The position numbers and the translations under genes were made by a program. The notes under the pieces were generated by a model. It was not told the origin of the DNA, made no database searches, and saw only the letters and a program-made list of their open reading frames with translations. Of a stretch of DNA of 64,000 nucleotides, positions 12,569 to 27,500 are shown one piece after another. Location of the stretch: assembly GCA_904063045.1 (NCBI GenBank), contig CAJFCJ010000002.1, forward strand, positions 496,001 to 560,000, written 5' to 3'. The DNA comes from Dimorphilus gyrociliatus (lineage: Eukaryota > Annelida > Polychaeta > Dinophilidae). Positions within the stretch are counted from its first letter, which is position 1. Every line of letters begins with the position of its first letter.

Positions 12569-15500
12569 GTAAGCAAACAATCATTAAATAAAAACAGCAA
12601 ATCATCACAAAATTCATCCGTTTATCAATATTCATGTTAGTAATAATGAAATCTTTATTTATTTAAAAAGTTTTGGAACCGGTAATGAATTGGATCATTT
12701 TGAAATAACAACTTCCTCTAACAATGGCCATGTGAAAATAAAAAGTACTATTGATCCTGATGGTGGAAGTCCACCTTCTTTCTATACATTGCAGGTAGGG
12801 GGACAGAAGATGATATTTTCTATTTGCTAAAATCTCATACATACAAAATGTACATTTTTATTTATAAAGGTTAAAGTGACTGATGGGTCATCTACACCAG
12901 CAGCACTCACTTCTACAGCCACCATTCAGATTTCAATATTGGATATAAATGATAATAATCCATCATTCTCTCCAGCTCCAGCACCATACAATGTATTAAA
13001 AATCCTATTACAATTATTGCTTTGCAAATTTTCTAATCAAATATTCTAAATAGTTGCCAGAAAATACTCCAGCAGGAACAACAATAATAACCCTTGTGGC
13101 CACTGATGATGACTTTAATAGTGAACTAACATTTTCAGAAGGAAGTATGTCATTTCTTATTTTATTGTAATTTGATTTGAAAATAAGAAATTTGTATTTA
13201 TTCTTTTCAGCTGGTGATACAAATGATAACTTTGCCATTCAAAGTGATGGAAAGATTGTTCTCCTCAAACAAATTGACTATGATACAATGGGAGTTAGCA
13301 AAATAATTAACCTCCAAGCAATTGTTAGTGATGGCTCAAATACAGCAACTGCTACTGCTCAGATTACAGTTACTGATGTGTCTGATTTAACACCAAGCTG
13401 CAACCCAGCTGCTGTATCCGCAAACATCAGTGAGACAGCATCTGTCAATGATGCAGTTGTTCAATTGTCCTGCTCTGATGATGGCAGTTTAACATATTCT
13501 ATTGCTAGTGGAAATACAAACACAGCATTCAAGTTTGTAAGTAATGAAATTCAAGTAAATGATATTGGAGCTGGTTCTACAGGTAATTTTCAATTATATT
13601 CTCAAATATAAAAACAAGGCTAATCAATGGGAAAATTTTCAGCCTTAGACTATGATGCTGGAGTGAAAGTGTACAATTTGATTGTTGATGTTTCTGATGG
13701 AACTAATACAATCAATGTACCAGTAACAATATCAATAAATCCAGTTGATGAAGGAGCACCAACTTTCACTAATACAGCAGTGAATGTCAATGAAAATGAG
13801 GTGGTTGGCTTTAGTGTTGCAACTTTTGCAGCATCTGATGTTGATGCAAGTCCACACAATGTTCAAAAGTACTCAATTACCTCAGGTTTTTGTTCAATTT
13901 TTTTTATCTCATATATATTACTGATGTATATAAATAGTAATAAGTAACTGATATATCTATCATGACTTTATTTTATTTAAAATTCTATTCCAACAGGAAA
14001 TAGCGAAGGAAAGTTTGTTATAAATCCATCTACTGGAGAAGTGTCTTTAAAAGACACTTTAGATTATGAGACAACCACCACATATGCTTTGACTATACAA
14101 GCAGATGATGGCACTGCAACTGGAAGTGGTATCTTGACAGTCAATGTTCAAGATATAAATGATAACACTCCTAGCTGTCCAAAATCTTTATACATTCCTA
14201 CTGCAGTAAATGAAAATGAAGCAAGTGACACTTTGGTTTTGAATTTAACAGAATGTAGTGATCCTGATACTTCATCAAATTTTGGATCAATTACTATGTC
14301 TATAACTGGAGATAATGGTCGATTTGCTGTATCCAACATGTTAATTAAAACTACTTCAACACCACTTGATTATGAAAGTGCAACAACTTATACTTTGATT
14401 ATAACATTGACCGATAATGGAGGTGTCAGTCCATCAAATACTGGAACTGTTACAGCTATAGTCAATGTAATTAGAAATAATGCAATATGTTCTTTTGGAA
14501 ATGTATTTATTTTTTTCTAAATTTCTTTTAAGGTTGCCCAATGAATGATAATACTCCTGCATGGAGCTCAACCCTACTGGATCAACTATTTCAGAGAGTA
14601 CAACAATTGGAACAACATTGTTAACATTGGCTGCCACTGATGCTGATCAGGGGTCCATTGGTGATAGCTCAATTACATATTCAATTGTCAGTGCTGAGGA
14701 TCAAGGTAAGATTAGTCATCTATGAGTTTTTTTTTTTAATTTCATCTATTTAAATTTAACAGCTGCAGTATCAACAATGAATCTATTCAAAGTTGGGCCA
14801 TCATCTGGACATCTACAACTTGTAGCCTCATTGGATAGAGATGCAGGGGTAACAGAACACCGGCTTGTTGTAAAAGCAGCAGATTCTGGTGCATCAGTCC
14901 TGAGTGTGACTGCATCCTTGACACTTACAATATCAGATTATAATGAATTCACACCAACATTTGATCATTTATTATACAATACAAAGTTGCAGAAAGTGCA
15001 GCTGTTGGAACAACTGTTTTGTCATTAACTGCTTCAGATTTGGATGCAACTTCTACTTTTGCTTTCAGGTGAGAATATTTTGTTTATCATTTGTAAGAGT
15101 TTAAGGAATATATATTTCACAACTATTTATTGTCTTAATGACAAAAGCCAGCTTTTTCCTTTTAAAAAAATGCTTATTAATCATTTTTTGTAAATATTTC
15201 TCTATATTGCAGCTATTCAAATAGTTGTAAACTTTTTTTATACCCTAAATAATAAGATTTTCTCTCTATTTATATTGTAAATATTTGCATGTCTTTAAAG
15301 ATTTTCTTTTCACTTCATCAATTAATGATGAAATGACAACAATTGTTTTTTACATCCAAAAATAGAAAGAATATTTCACTGTTTTAAAGATTTTCAAGCA
15401 AAAACTTCTAATTTATCAAAGCTTATCTTACCCATAATAAGATAGTACAACCAAACCCAATTATACTGAACCAATAGCTGTTGTATAAGAGAACAAACAT

Positions 15501-18500
15501 TCATAGTTGTTCACCTAAAGTGGGTGAAGTTTAGTGAAAAAGGAAGAATTGAGTTTCAGAAAGGATTCATTAAAATACGACAGGTTTACCCTAAACAGAC
15601 TTAATTGAATTTTATACTAAAATTCAACTGATTTCCAATCAAAATGCACATTTTAATTTATTATTTCTTGACTAAACATCAAAAAAAAGCAACAGCAATA
15701 GGTTATACCAAGGCAAATAAATGTGAACAAAAATATATGTCCAGTTAAATTTTTCTACAAATATTTATTTGCCTTATTTTAATAGTTTTGGAACTGGTAA
15801 TGAATTGGATCATTTTGAAATAACAACTTCCTCTAACAATGGCCATGTGAAAATAAAAAGTACTATTGATCCTGATGGTGGAAGTCCACCTTCTTTCTAT
15901 ACATTGCAGGTAGGGGGACAGAAGATGATATTTTCTATTTGCTAAAATCTCATACATACAAAATGTACATTTTTATTTATAAAGGTTAAAGTGACTGATG
16001 GGTCATCTACACCAGCAGCACTCACTTCTACAGCCACCATTCAGATTTCAATATTGGATATAAATGATAATAATCCATCATTCTCTCCAGCTCCAGCACC
16101 ATACAATGTATTAAAAATCCTATTACAATTATTGCTTTGCAAATTTTCTAATCAAATATTCTAAATAGTTGCCAGAAAATACTCCAGCAGGAACAACAAT
16201 AATAACCCTTGTGGCCACTGATGATGACTTTAATAGTGAACTAACATTTTCAGAAGGAAGTATGTCATTTCTTATTTTATTGTAATTTGATTTGAAAATA
16301 AGAAATTTGTATTTATTCTTTTCAGCTGGTGATACAAATGATAACTTTGCCATTCAAAGTGATGGAAAGATTGTTCTCCTCAAACAAATTGACTATGATA
16401 CAATGGGAGTTAGCAAAATAATTAACCTCCAAGCAATTGTTAGTGATGGCTCAAATACAGCAACTGCTACTGCTCAGATTACAGTTACTGATGTGTCTGA
16501 TTTAACACCAAGCTGCAACCCAGCTGCTGTATCCGCAAACATCAGTGAGACAGCATCTGTCAATGATGCAGTTGTTCAATTGTCCTGCTCTGATGATGGC
16601 AGTTTAACATATTCTATTGCTAGTGGAAATACAAACACAGCATTCAAGTTTGTAAGTAATGAAATTCAAGTAAATGATATTGGAGCTGGTTCTACAGGTA
16701 ATTTTCAATTATATTCTCAAATATAAAAACAAGGCTAATCAATGGGAAAAATTTTCAGCCTTAGACTATGATGCTGGAGTGAAAGTGTACAATTTGATTG
16801 TTGATGTTTCTGATGGAACTAATACAATCAATGTACCAGTAACAATATCAATAAATCCAGTTGATGAAGGAGCACCAACTTTCACTAATACAGCAGTGAA
16901 TGTCAATGAAAATGAGGTGGTTGGCTTTAGTGTTGCAACTTTTGCAGCATCTGATGTTGATGCAAGTCCACACAATGTTCAAAAGGTACTCAATTACCTC
17001 AGGTTTTTGTTCAATTTTTTTTATCTCATATATATTACTGATGTATATAAATAGTAATAAGTAACTGATATATCTATCATGACTTTATTTTATTTAAAAT
17101 TCTATTCCAACAGGAAATAGCGAAGGAAAGTTTGTTATAAATCCATCTACTGGAGAAGTGTCTTTAAAAGACACTTTAGATTATGAGACAACCACCACAT
17201 ATGCTTTGACTATACAAGCAGATGATGGCACTTGCAACTGGAAGTGGTATCTTGACAGTCAATGTTCAAGATATAAATGATAACACTCCTAGCTGTCCAA
17301 AATCTTTATACATTCCTACTGCAGTAAATGAAAATGAAGCAAGTGACACTTTGGTTTTGAATTTAACAGAATGTAGTGATCCTGATACTTCATCAAATTT
17401 TGGATCAATTACTATGTCTATAACTGGAGATAATGGTCGATTTGCTGTATCCAACATGTTAATTAAAACTACTTCACACCACTTGATTATGAAAGTGCAA
17501 CAACTTATACTTTGATTATAACATTGACCGATAATGGAGGTGTCAGTCCATCAAATACTGGAACTGTTACAGCTATAGTCAATGTAATTAGAAATAATGC
17601 AATATGTTCTTTTGGAAATGTATTTATTTTTTTCTAAATTTCTTTTAAGGTTGCCCCAATGAATGATAATACTCCTGCATGGAGCTCAACCCCTACTGGA
17701 TCAACTATTTCAGAGAGTACAACAATTGGAACAACATTGTTAACATTGGCTGCCACTGATGCTGATCAGGGGTCCATTGGTGATAGCTCAATTACATATT
17801 CAATTGTCAGTGCTGAGGATCAAGGTAAGATTAGTCATCTATGAGTTTTTTTTTTTAATTTCATCTATTTAAATTTAACAGCTGCAGTATCAACAATGAA
17901 TCTATTCAAAGTTGGGCCATCATCTGGACATCTACAACTTGTAGCCTCATTGGATAGAGATGCAGGGGTAACAGAACACCGGCTTGTTGTAAAAGCAGCA
18001 GATTCTGGTGCATCAGTCCTGAGTGTGACTGCATCCTTGACACTTACAATATCAGATTATAATGAATTCACACCAACATTTGATCATTTATTATACAATA
18101 CAACAGTTGCAGAAAGTGCAGCTGTTGGAACAACTGTTTTGTCATTAACTGCTTCAGATTTGGATGCAACTTCTACTTTTGCTTTCAGGTGAGAATATTT
18201 TGTTTATCATTTGTAAGAGTTTAAGGAATATATATTTCACAACTATTTATTGTCTTAATGACAAAAGCCAGCTTTTTCCTTTTAAAAAAATGCTTATTAA
18301 TCATTTTTTGTAAATATTTCTCTATATTGCAGCTATTCAAATAGTTGTAAACTTTTTTTATACCCTAAATAATAAGATTTTCTCTCTATTTATATTGTAA
18401 ATATTTGCATGTCTTTAAAGATTTTCTTTTCACTTCATCAATTAATGATGAAATGACAACAATTGTTTTTTACATCCAAAAATAGAAAGAATATTTCACT

Positions 18501-21500
18501 GTTTTAAAGATTTTCAAGCAAAAACTTCTAATTTATCAAAGCTTATCTTACCCATAATAAGATAGTACAACCAAACCCAATTATACTGAACCAATAGCTG
18601 TTGTATAAGAGAACAAACATTCATAGTTGTTCACCTAAAGTGGGTGAAGTTTAGTGAAAAAGGAAGAATTGAGTTTCAGAAAGGATTCATTAAAATACGA
18701 CAGGTTTACCCTAAACAGACTTAATTGAATTTTATACTAAAATTCAACTGATTTCCAATCAAAATGCACATTTTAATTTATTATTTCTTGACTAAACATC
18801 AAAAAAAAGCAACAGCAATAGGTTATACCAAGGCAAATAAATGTGAACAAAAATATATGTCCAGTTAAATTTTTCTACAAATATTTATTTGCCTTATTTT
18901 AATAGTTTTGGAACTGGTAATGAATTGGATCATTTTGAAATAACAACTTCCTCTAACAATGGCCATGTGAAAATAAAAAGTACTATTGATCCTGATGGTG
19001 GAAGTCCACCTTCTTTCTATACATTGCAGGTAGGGGGACAGAAGATGATATTTTCTATTTGCTAAAATCTCATACATACAAAATGTACATTTTTATTTAT
19101 AAAGGTTAAAGTGACTGATGGGTCATCTACACCAGCAGCACTCACTTCTACAGCCACCATTCAGATTTCAATATTGGATATAAATGATAATAATCCATCA
19201 TTCTCTCCAGCTCCAGCACCATACAATGTATTAAAAATCCTATTACAATTATTGCTTTGCAAATTTTCTAATCAAATATTCTAAATAGTTGCCAGAAAAT
19301 ACTCCAGCAGGAACAACAATAATAACCCTTGTGGCCACTGATGATGACTTTAATAGTGAACTAACATTTTCAGAAGGAAGTATGTCATTTCTTATTTTAT
19401 TGTAATTTGATTTGAAAATAAGAAATTTGTATTTATTCTTTTCAGCTGGTGATACAAATGATAACTTTGCCATTCAAAGTGATGGAAAGATTGTTCTCCT
19501 CAAACAAATTGACTATGATACAATGGGAGTTAGCAAAATAATTAACCTCCAAGCAATTGTTAGTGATGGCTCAAATACAGCAACTGCTACTGCTCAGATT
19601 ACAGTTACTGATGTGTCTGATTTAACACCAAGCTGCAACCCAGCTGCTGTATCCGCAAACATCAGTGAGACAGCATCTGTCAATGATGCAGTTGTTCAAT
19701 TGTCCTGCTCTGATGATGGCAGTTTAACATATTCTATTGCTAGTGGAAATACAAACACAGCATTCAAGTTTGTAAGTAATGAAATTCAAGTAAATGATAT
19801 TGGAGCTGGTTCTACAGGTAATTTTCAATTATATTCTCAAATATAAAAACAAGGCTAATCAATGGGAAAATTTTCAGCCTTAGACTATGATGCTGGAGTG
19901 AAAGTGTACAATTTGATTGTTGATGTTTCTGATGGAACTAATACAATCAATGTACCAGTAACAATATCAATAAATCCAGTTGATGAAGGAGCACCAACTT
20001 TCACTAATACAGCAGTGAATGTCAATGAAAATGAGGTGGTTGGCTTTAGTGTTGCAACTTTTGCAGCATCTGATGTTGATGCAAGTCCACACAATGTTCA
20101 AAAGTACTCAATTACCTCAGGTTTTTGTTCAATTTTTTTTATCTCATATATATTACTGATGTATATAAATAGTAATAAGTAACTGATATATCTATCATGA
20201 CTTTATTTTATTTAAAATTCTATTCCAACAGGAAATAGCGAAGGAAAGTTTGTTATAAATCCATCTACTGGAGAAGTGTCTTTAAAAGACACTTTAGATT
20301 ATGAGACAACCACCACATATGCTTTGACTATACAAGCAGATGATGGCACTGCAACTGGAAGTGGTATCTTGACAGTCAATGTTCAAGATATAAATGATAA
20401 CACTCCTAGCTGTCCAAAATCTTTATACATTCCTACTGCAGTAAATGAAAATGAAGCAAGTGACACTTTGGTTTTGAATTTAACAGAATGTAGTGATCCT
20501 GATACTTCATCAAATTTTGGATCAATTACTATGTCTATAACTGGAGATAATGGTCGATTTGCTGTATCCAACATGTTAATTAAAACTACTTCAACACCAC
20601 TTGATTATGAAAGTGCAACAACTTATACTTTGATTATAACATTGACCGATAATGGAGGTGTCAGTCCATCAAATACTGGAACTGTTACAGCTATAGTCAA
20701 TGTAATTAGAAATAATGCAATATGTTCTTTTGGAAATGTATTTATTTTTTTCTAAATTTCTTTTAAGGTTGCCCCAATGAATGATAATACTCCTGCATGG
20801 AGCTCAACCCCTACTGGATCAACTATTTCAGAGAGTACAACAATTGGAACAACATTGTTAACATTGGCTGCCACTGATGCTGATCAGGGGTCCATTGGTG
20901 ATAGCTCAATTACATATTCAATTGTCAGTGCTGAGGATCAAGGTAAGATTAGTCATCTATGAGTTTTTTTTTTTAATTTCATCTATTTAAATTTAACAGC
21001 TGCAGTATCAACAATGAATCTATTCAAAGTTGGGCCATCATCTGGACATCTACAACTTGTAGCCTCATTGGATAGAGATGCAGGGGTAACAGAACACCGG
21101 CTTGTTGTAAAAGCAGCAGATTCTGGTGCATCAGTCCTGAGTGTGACTGCATCCTTGACACTTACAATATCAGATTATAATGAATTCACACCAACATTTG
21201 ATCATTTATTATACAATACAACAGTTGCAGAAAGTGCAGCTGTTGGAACAACTGTTTTGTCATTAACTGCTTCAGATTTGGATGCAACTTCTACTTTTGC
21301 TTTCAGGTGAGAATATTTTGTTTATCATTTGTAAGAGTTTAAGGAATATATATTTCACAACTATTTATTGTCTTAATGACAAAAGCCAGCTTTTTCCTTT
21401 TAAAAAAATGCTTATTAATCATTTTTTGTAAATATTTCTCTATATTGCAGCTATTCAAATAGTTGTAAACTTTTTTTATACCCTAAATAATAAGATTTTC

Positions 21501-24500
21501 TCTCTATTTATATTGTAAATATTTGCATGTCTTTAAAGATTTTCTTTTCACTTCATCAATTAATGATGAAATGACAACAATTGTTTTTTACATCCAAAAA
21601 TAGAAAGAATATTTCACTGTTTTAAAGATTTTCAAGCAAAAACTTCTAATTTATCAAAGCTTATCTTACCCATAATAAGATAGTACAACCAAACCCAATT
21701 ATACTGAACCAATAGCTGTTGTATAAGAGAACAAACATTCATAGTTGTTCACCTAAAGTGGGTGAAGTTTAGTGAAAAAGGAAGAATTGAGTTTCAGAAA
21801 GGATTCATTAAAATACGACAGGTTTACCCTAAACAGACTTAATTGAATTTTATACTAAAATTCAACTGATTTCCAATCAAAATGCACATTTTAATTTATT
21901 ATTTCTTGACTAAACATCAAAAAAAAGCAACAGCAATAGGTTATACCAAGGCAAATAAATGTGAACAAAAATATATGTCCAGTTAAATTTTTCTACAAAT
22001 ATTTATTTGCCTTATTTTAATAGTTTTGGAACTGGTAATGAATTGGATCATTTTGAAATAACAACTTCCTCTAACAATGGCCATGTGAAAATAAAAAGTA
22101 CTATTGATCCTGATGGTGGAAGTCCACCTTCTTTCTATACATTGCAGGTAGGGGGACAGAAGATGATATTTTCTATTTGCTAAAATCTCATACATACAAA
22201 ATGTACATTTTTATTTATAAAGGTTAAAGTGACTGATGGGTCATCTACACCAGCAGCACTCACTTCTACAGCCACCATTCAGATTTCAATATTGGATATA
22301 AATGATAATAATCCTTCATTTTCACCATCAGTCTTTTCGCATTCTGTTAGTTGTTTTTTCTTTTTTTTTGAGTTTTTAAGTTTTTGTTTCAGATCCCTGA
22401 AAGTTTGAGTGTTGGTAGCACTGTTTTAACAACTGCAACTGCAACTGATGACGATTTTAATGCTAATTTGATTTATGTCAAAGGAGGTATACAGAAATTG
22501 TTTTCTTTTGTTATGATGCCAATTTGTTTTTTTTAGTTGGCGATAGTGACGGATATTTTGATGTTTTATCAAATGGTGATATACTGCTTGTGAAAAAGGT
22601 TGATTATGATACAATGGGTGTTAATAAGGTTGTTGAATTTGAATCAATTGTCAATGATGGTACTTCATCTGCTACGGGAACTGTTAAAATTACCGTTTTG
22701 AATACTCTTGATGTGATATTAAGCTGTAACCCATCATCTTACGCTTTTGCTGTCAATGAAGACGTTGCCGTCGACTCTTTAATTGCTAATATTTCATGTA
22801 CTGATGATGAACCACTTTCTTTTTCGTTCAAGTCGGGTAATATTGGTAATGCTTTCAAACTCGATTCTAATCTCTTAAAAGTTAATGATCCTGGTTCTGG
22901 CTCAGGTATTGTTTTTTGATTGGTTTGCTAGTTAATATCCTTTTTTTATAGTGTTAGATTATGACTCTTTATTGGCAATCTATGATTTAGTAATCAGTGC
23001 GACAGATGGATCAACAGTTTTTGATATCTCAATAAAAATAACATTGTTGCCAGTTAATGAATTTGCTCCTGTGTTTTTTGCAAAATCCATAAGTGTAAGT
23101 GAAGATGTTATTTTGGACTCCATTGTTGGAAATTTCACAGCTGTTGATAATGATTACAGTCCGCATAACGCATATAATTATGCAATTATTAATGGTTAAT
23201 TTTGTATTTATAGTAATTCTTTGGTTATAGACATATTTGATCTCTTTCAGGTGATATCAATCGTCAATTCATTATTAACTCTATTACTGGTGTTATCAAG
23301 GTGGCAAAAGCTCTTGATCGTGAAAGTATACCGTCATACGTATTAACTGTCTCAGCATCTGACGGTACAACGACAGCTGAAGGAAACTTAACAATTACCA
23401 TAGTGGATGCGAATGACAATTTTCCAAAGTGTAGTCAAAGCGTGTTTATACCTCCCCCATTACAAGAAAACTCTGCAAACGGAACTGTTGTTCAGTCTTT
23501 GAGTAGTTGTAGTGACTTGGATGATGGGAATTTCGGAAATTTTGAATTTATTCTGAATAATGGATTTGGAAAATTTGTAATAAATTCTAATGCAGTTACA
23601 GTCAACAATAATATTGATTATGAAACAGATATTTACAAATCATATACTCTCACAATAACTATGACAGATAATATTGCTAGCTCCCCCCAACTAAGTGAAA
23701 ATATTACAGTGATAATAAACGTAAGTTGAGTTGCCTAGAAATTGTTCAAATATTTATACAACATTTTTCGCAAGATTGAACCAATAAACGATAATTTGCC
23801 TGTTTGGGCGTCTAATTATGTTGGAGCGAGTATACAAGAAAATATTTCCATAAACGCAGTTCTCATCGATCTAGACGCTACAGATGCAGATATAGGAAAT
23901 AATGTCGATAGCAGTTTAACTTTTGCACTAATCAATTCTACAACGAATCGTAATTAGGTCTTTTAGTAAGAACCTTAATCTATTATATTTTCTTTCTTTT
24001 CAGTGGGGCAAGATTCTTCACCGCTTTTTAATATAAATCCTTTAACTGGAGAAGTATCTATTGCTCAAACTTTGGATGCTGATTTGGGAGTGACAGAACA
24101 CAGGTTATATATTAAGGTGGAGGATGCTGGAGTTGTTCCAATGAGCTTAAGTGCGACAGTAACGCTAACCTACACCATAGAGGACTTTAACGAGTATACT
24201 CCACAATTTGATAAATCCGTCTATGTTAATACCTCTATGGAGAATGAAGCTGTTGGATCCACAGTTCTCACAGTTACAGTCTCTGATCAGGACGCTACAT
24301 CCAACTTCTTTTTTGCGTCTGTTGATTTAAAATATTTATATTCGATCTAAACTCCTTTTACTTTGACAGAATAACAAGCGGAAATAGTGCTGGACACTTT
24401 GAAATAATTTCTTCAGGAAATCAGGGTTTTATTAAGATCAAAACCCTCATAGACCCTGACTCAGGGGCAACTGCCTCCTCTTATGATTTAACTGTGAGAT

Positions 24501-27500
24501 AGTGAGAAACAAGTTGAAAAAACCTTTACATATTCTAAAATTTTCAGATAGAGGTTACGGATGGCCATACCTTTCCAGAAGAAAAGAAAGCTACAACTCA
24601 TGCTAAAATAGATATTATTGGAATAAATGATAATCCTGTAACTTTTAGCAACCCAGCAACTTATAATGTAAGATTCGTTACATAAGAGTATCTTTCTTTA
24701 TTATCTTTTCTCCTTGTTAAGATGGCCGAAAATACGCCAGCGGGAACAACCCTTTTTTCTGTGGTTGCTGCAGATGTTGACTTTGATAGCACTTTGACTT
24801 ATTCAAAGGGATGTGAGTGATTTTTAGTACTCTATGTGCTCTTTTAATTATACGATATAAATTGTAGCGGGAGATTCAAATAACGAATTTGCAATTGAAA
24901 GCGATGGAAAAGTTGTCCTTTTGAAACATATTGACTATGATACTCTAGCTGATCCAAAGTACATTACTTTTGAAGCGATTGCAAATGATGGAACAAATCA
25001 AGCAACAGCTACTGTTCAAGTGAACGTAACAAACGTATCAGATCTGACACCAAGCTGTAACCCTGCAACACTAGCTCCTAATGTAAGCGAGACTGCCTTG
25101 GTTGGTCATATCGTTGTTCAACTAGACTGCTTAGACGATGGAACTTTATCATATTCAATTACAAGCGGAAATACAAACTCAGCTTTCATGTTGGTTAACA
25201 ATCAAGTACAAGTCAGTGATACTGGGTCTGGTTCAACAGGTAAGTTAAATAGTCTAAAACATAGAACTCAAGCCTATTTGATATATCTTTCTCTCTATAT
25301 ATATATATCCTAGACTTGGATTTTGATTTTGGAACAAGAATCTACGATTTGATTACGGCTGTTTCTGATGGAACCAATACTATAAACGTTCCGATTACCA
25401 TTTCTGTTATGCCTGTCGATGAAGGTCCCCCCGTATTTACCAATGCCTCTATTGACATCTCAGAAGATGCCAAAATTGGAGCGCTTGTTACTACCTTCAT
25501 AGCTACAGATGTCGATAAAGACGTACATGATATTCAAACTTATATCATTTTAGACGGCAATGTGGAAGGAAAATTTATCATAAATTCGAAAACAGGAGAA
25601 ATTACTATAGCAGATTTGTTAGATTATGATGCAGGTACAAAGGCATACGATCTTAAGATCCGAGCATTCGATGGGACAAACTATGGAACTGGATTCCTTA
25701 CTGTTAATGTTCAAGACACAAATGATAATATTCCTACTTGTTCCCAAAGCGTATTTATAAATAATACATTATCCGAGAAGTCTGTTGTAAATACATTTGT
25801 TATGGATTTGACATCCTGTCACGATGTCGATGATGGAGTCAATGGTGAATTTGACTTTTCTATGACTGGTGATAGTGGTAATTTCCAAATCGCAAGTAAA
25901 ACTCTATCAACAAAAACAACGTTGGATTATGAGTCTACATCTATGTATTCTCTGATTATCAAAATGACAGACAGAGCTGCTAGTGCTCCTAAGAAAACTG
26001 GAACAATTACAGTTTTAGTTTATGTAAGTGTGTAAGCTTTCTTTAAACTGCACTGTATAGGTATATTTTCCATTAGCTTATTCCTGAAAATGATAACACT
26101 CCGGTTTTTGAAGCTTTCGTTCCTGTATATAACCCAGCTACACACTATTCAATTGATGAAAGTATAGCAGTTGGAACATCGGTCGCTAGAATTGCTGCTT
26201 CTGATGCAGATTTACCTGCTAATTCAGACGATGCGAAAATTGCATTTAGCATAAAATTAATAACGGCTAGTTTAGTAAATACATCTTCGGTTGCTGACGA
26301 ATCATTTAAAATTGAAACTGAGAGTGGAATAATTAAAACCACAAAAGAAATCGATCGGGATACTTCAACCGGAGTTGAATATTTTGAGCTGGTTGTCATG
26401 GCCTCCGATCAGGGAAATCCTTCAAATTCAATTGAAAGCACAATTAGAATTATAGTTACTGATGTTAATGACAATAATCCAACTTTTCAACAAACTGTTT
26501 ATGAATCGTCTGTAAATGAGGGATCTGGTATCGGAATTTCGGTACAACAACTTGCAGCTGCAGATATTGACCAGAATCCTGTGTTTACTTATAGCATACA
26601 ATCGGGAGATGAGGGATTTTTTACAGTTCATGCTAATTCAGGACTCATATCGACGACAGCGAATGCCATTAACCTTGATCATGGAACAGCTGACAGCGCT
26701 TCGTATACTTTAATTGTTACTGTTTCAGATGGTCAATCTACAGCGAAAACAGCAACCGCGACCGTTTTTATACAAGTATCTCCTACCAATGACGCAACCC
26801 CAGTGTTCAATCCTATTGTCAATCCGTCAATAGCAGAAACAGTTTCTGTTGGAGAAGTTATTGGAGGTGTAACTGCCACTGATGATGACTATTCGATAGA
26901 TGGACAAATTAAATATTTTAAAACCAGTCCAGATAATATGTGGAACGTAGATCAGATATCAGGTGACATAACTCTAGCTAAGCCGATCAATTATGAAAAT
27001 GCCAGTGAGCATGAGATAGTAATAGAAGCAAGAGATCAGGCACTATCTAATGCAAAAACTGCAACTGCGACGGTTACCGTATCCGTGACAGACGTTTCTG
27101 ACGAAGCACCAACTTGTCAACAGTACTCTTTTATTGTCAATCTTTTGGAAAATTCAACAGTTTCTAGCCAAGTAAGTTTATTTTATATAACAAAGTTATT
27201 CAATAATTGACACAAGCAAGTTGACCTTACTTAGAAAATACCTTTTAGTAAAAAAAGTAAGTTGGTGTGAACGTTGAAAGATCAACGATTTTCTATAAAA
27301 GTGTTCCGTTTGGTGTGGCAGTAGGTCTGTGGGATTCCATAAAAACATTAATGTGTTTACCCTAAAAAAGCTGCAATTTTGTCCAGAAATTCATCGCCCT
27401 CTCATGTATTGCCCTTTGCTAAAAACAAACTATACTATAGAGTATAGGTACTGGGCGCTATATGACATGTGACTCTTTTAAGATATAAACATGAAATTCT

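Noticed and set aside
13014-13238. Minus-strand frame repeated at 13014, 16129 and 19249
   Set aside because: It is antisense to coding exons and introns of the cadherin units and recurs only because the unit is repeated; no splice or family support.
14533-15068. Calling unit A (and unit B) a pseudogene
   Set aside because: The breaks are single-base indels in short runs with no accompanying substitutions, and flanking exons and splice sites are intact; consensus error is more likely than decay.
15745-15957. Minus-strand frame repeated at 15745, 18865 and 21983
   Set aside because: Same reason: antisense shadow of cadherin exon e1 and its flanking introns.
21307-22023. 717-base intron in the tandem unit as a possible inserted mobile element
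   Set aside because: No terminal inverted repeats, target-site duplication, or open frame was seen; it is AT-rich sequence repeated with the unit.
12671-22314. CRISPR-like or satellite array
   Set aside because: The 3.1-kb periodicity is fully explained by tandem duplication of cadherin exons and introns.
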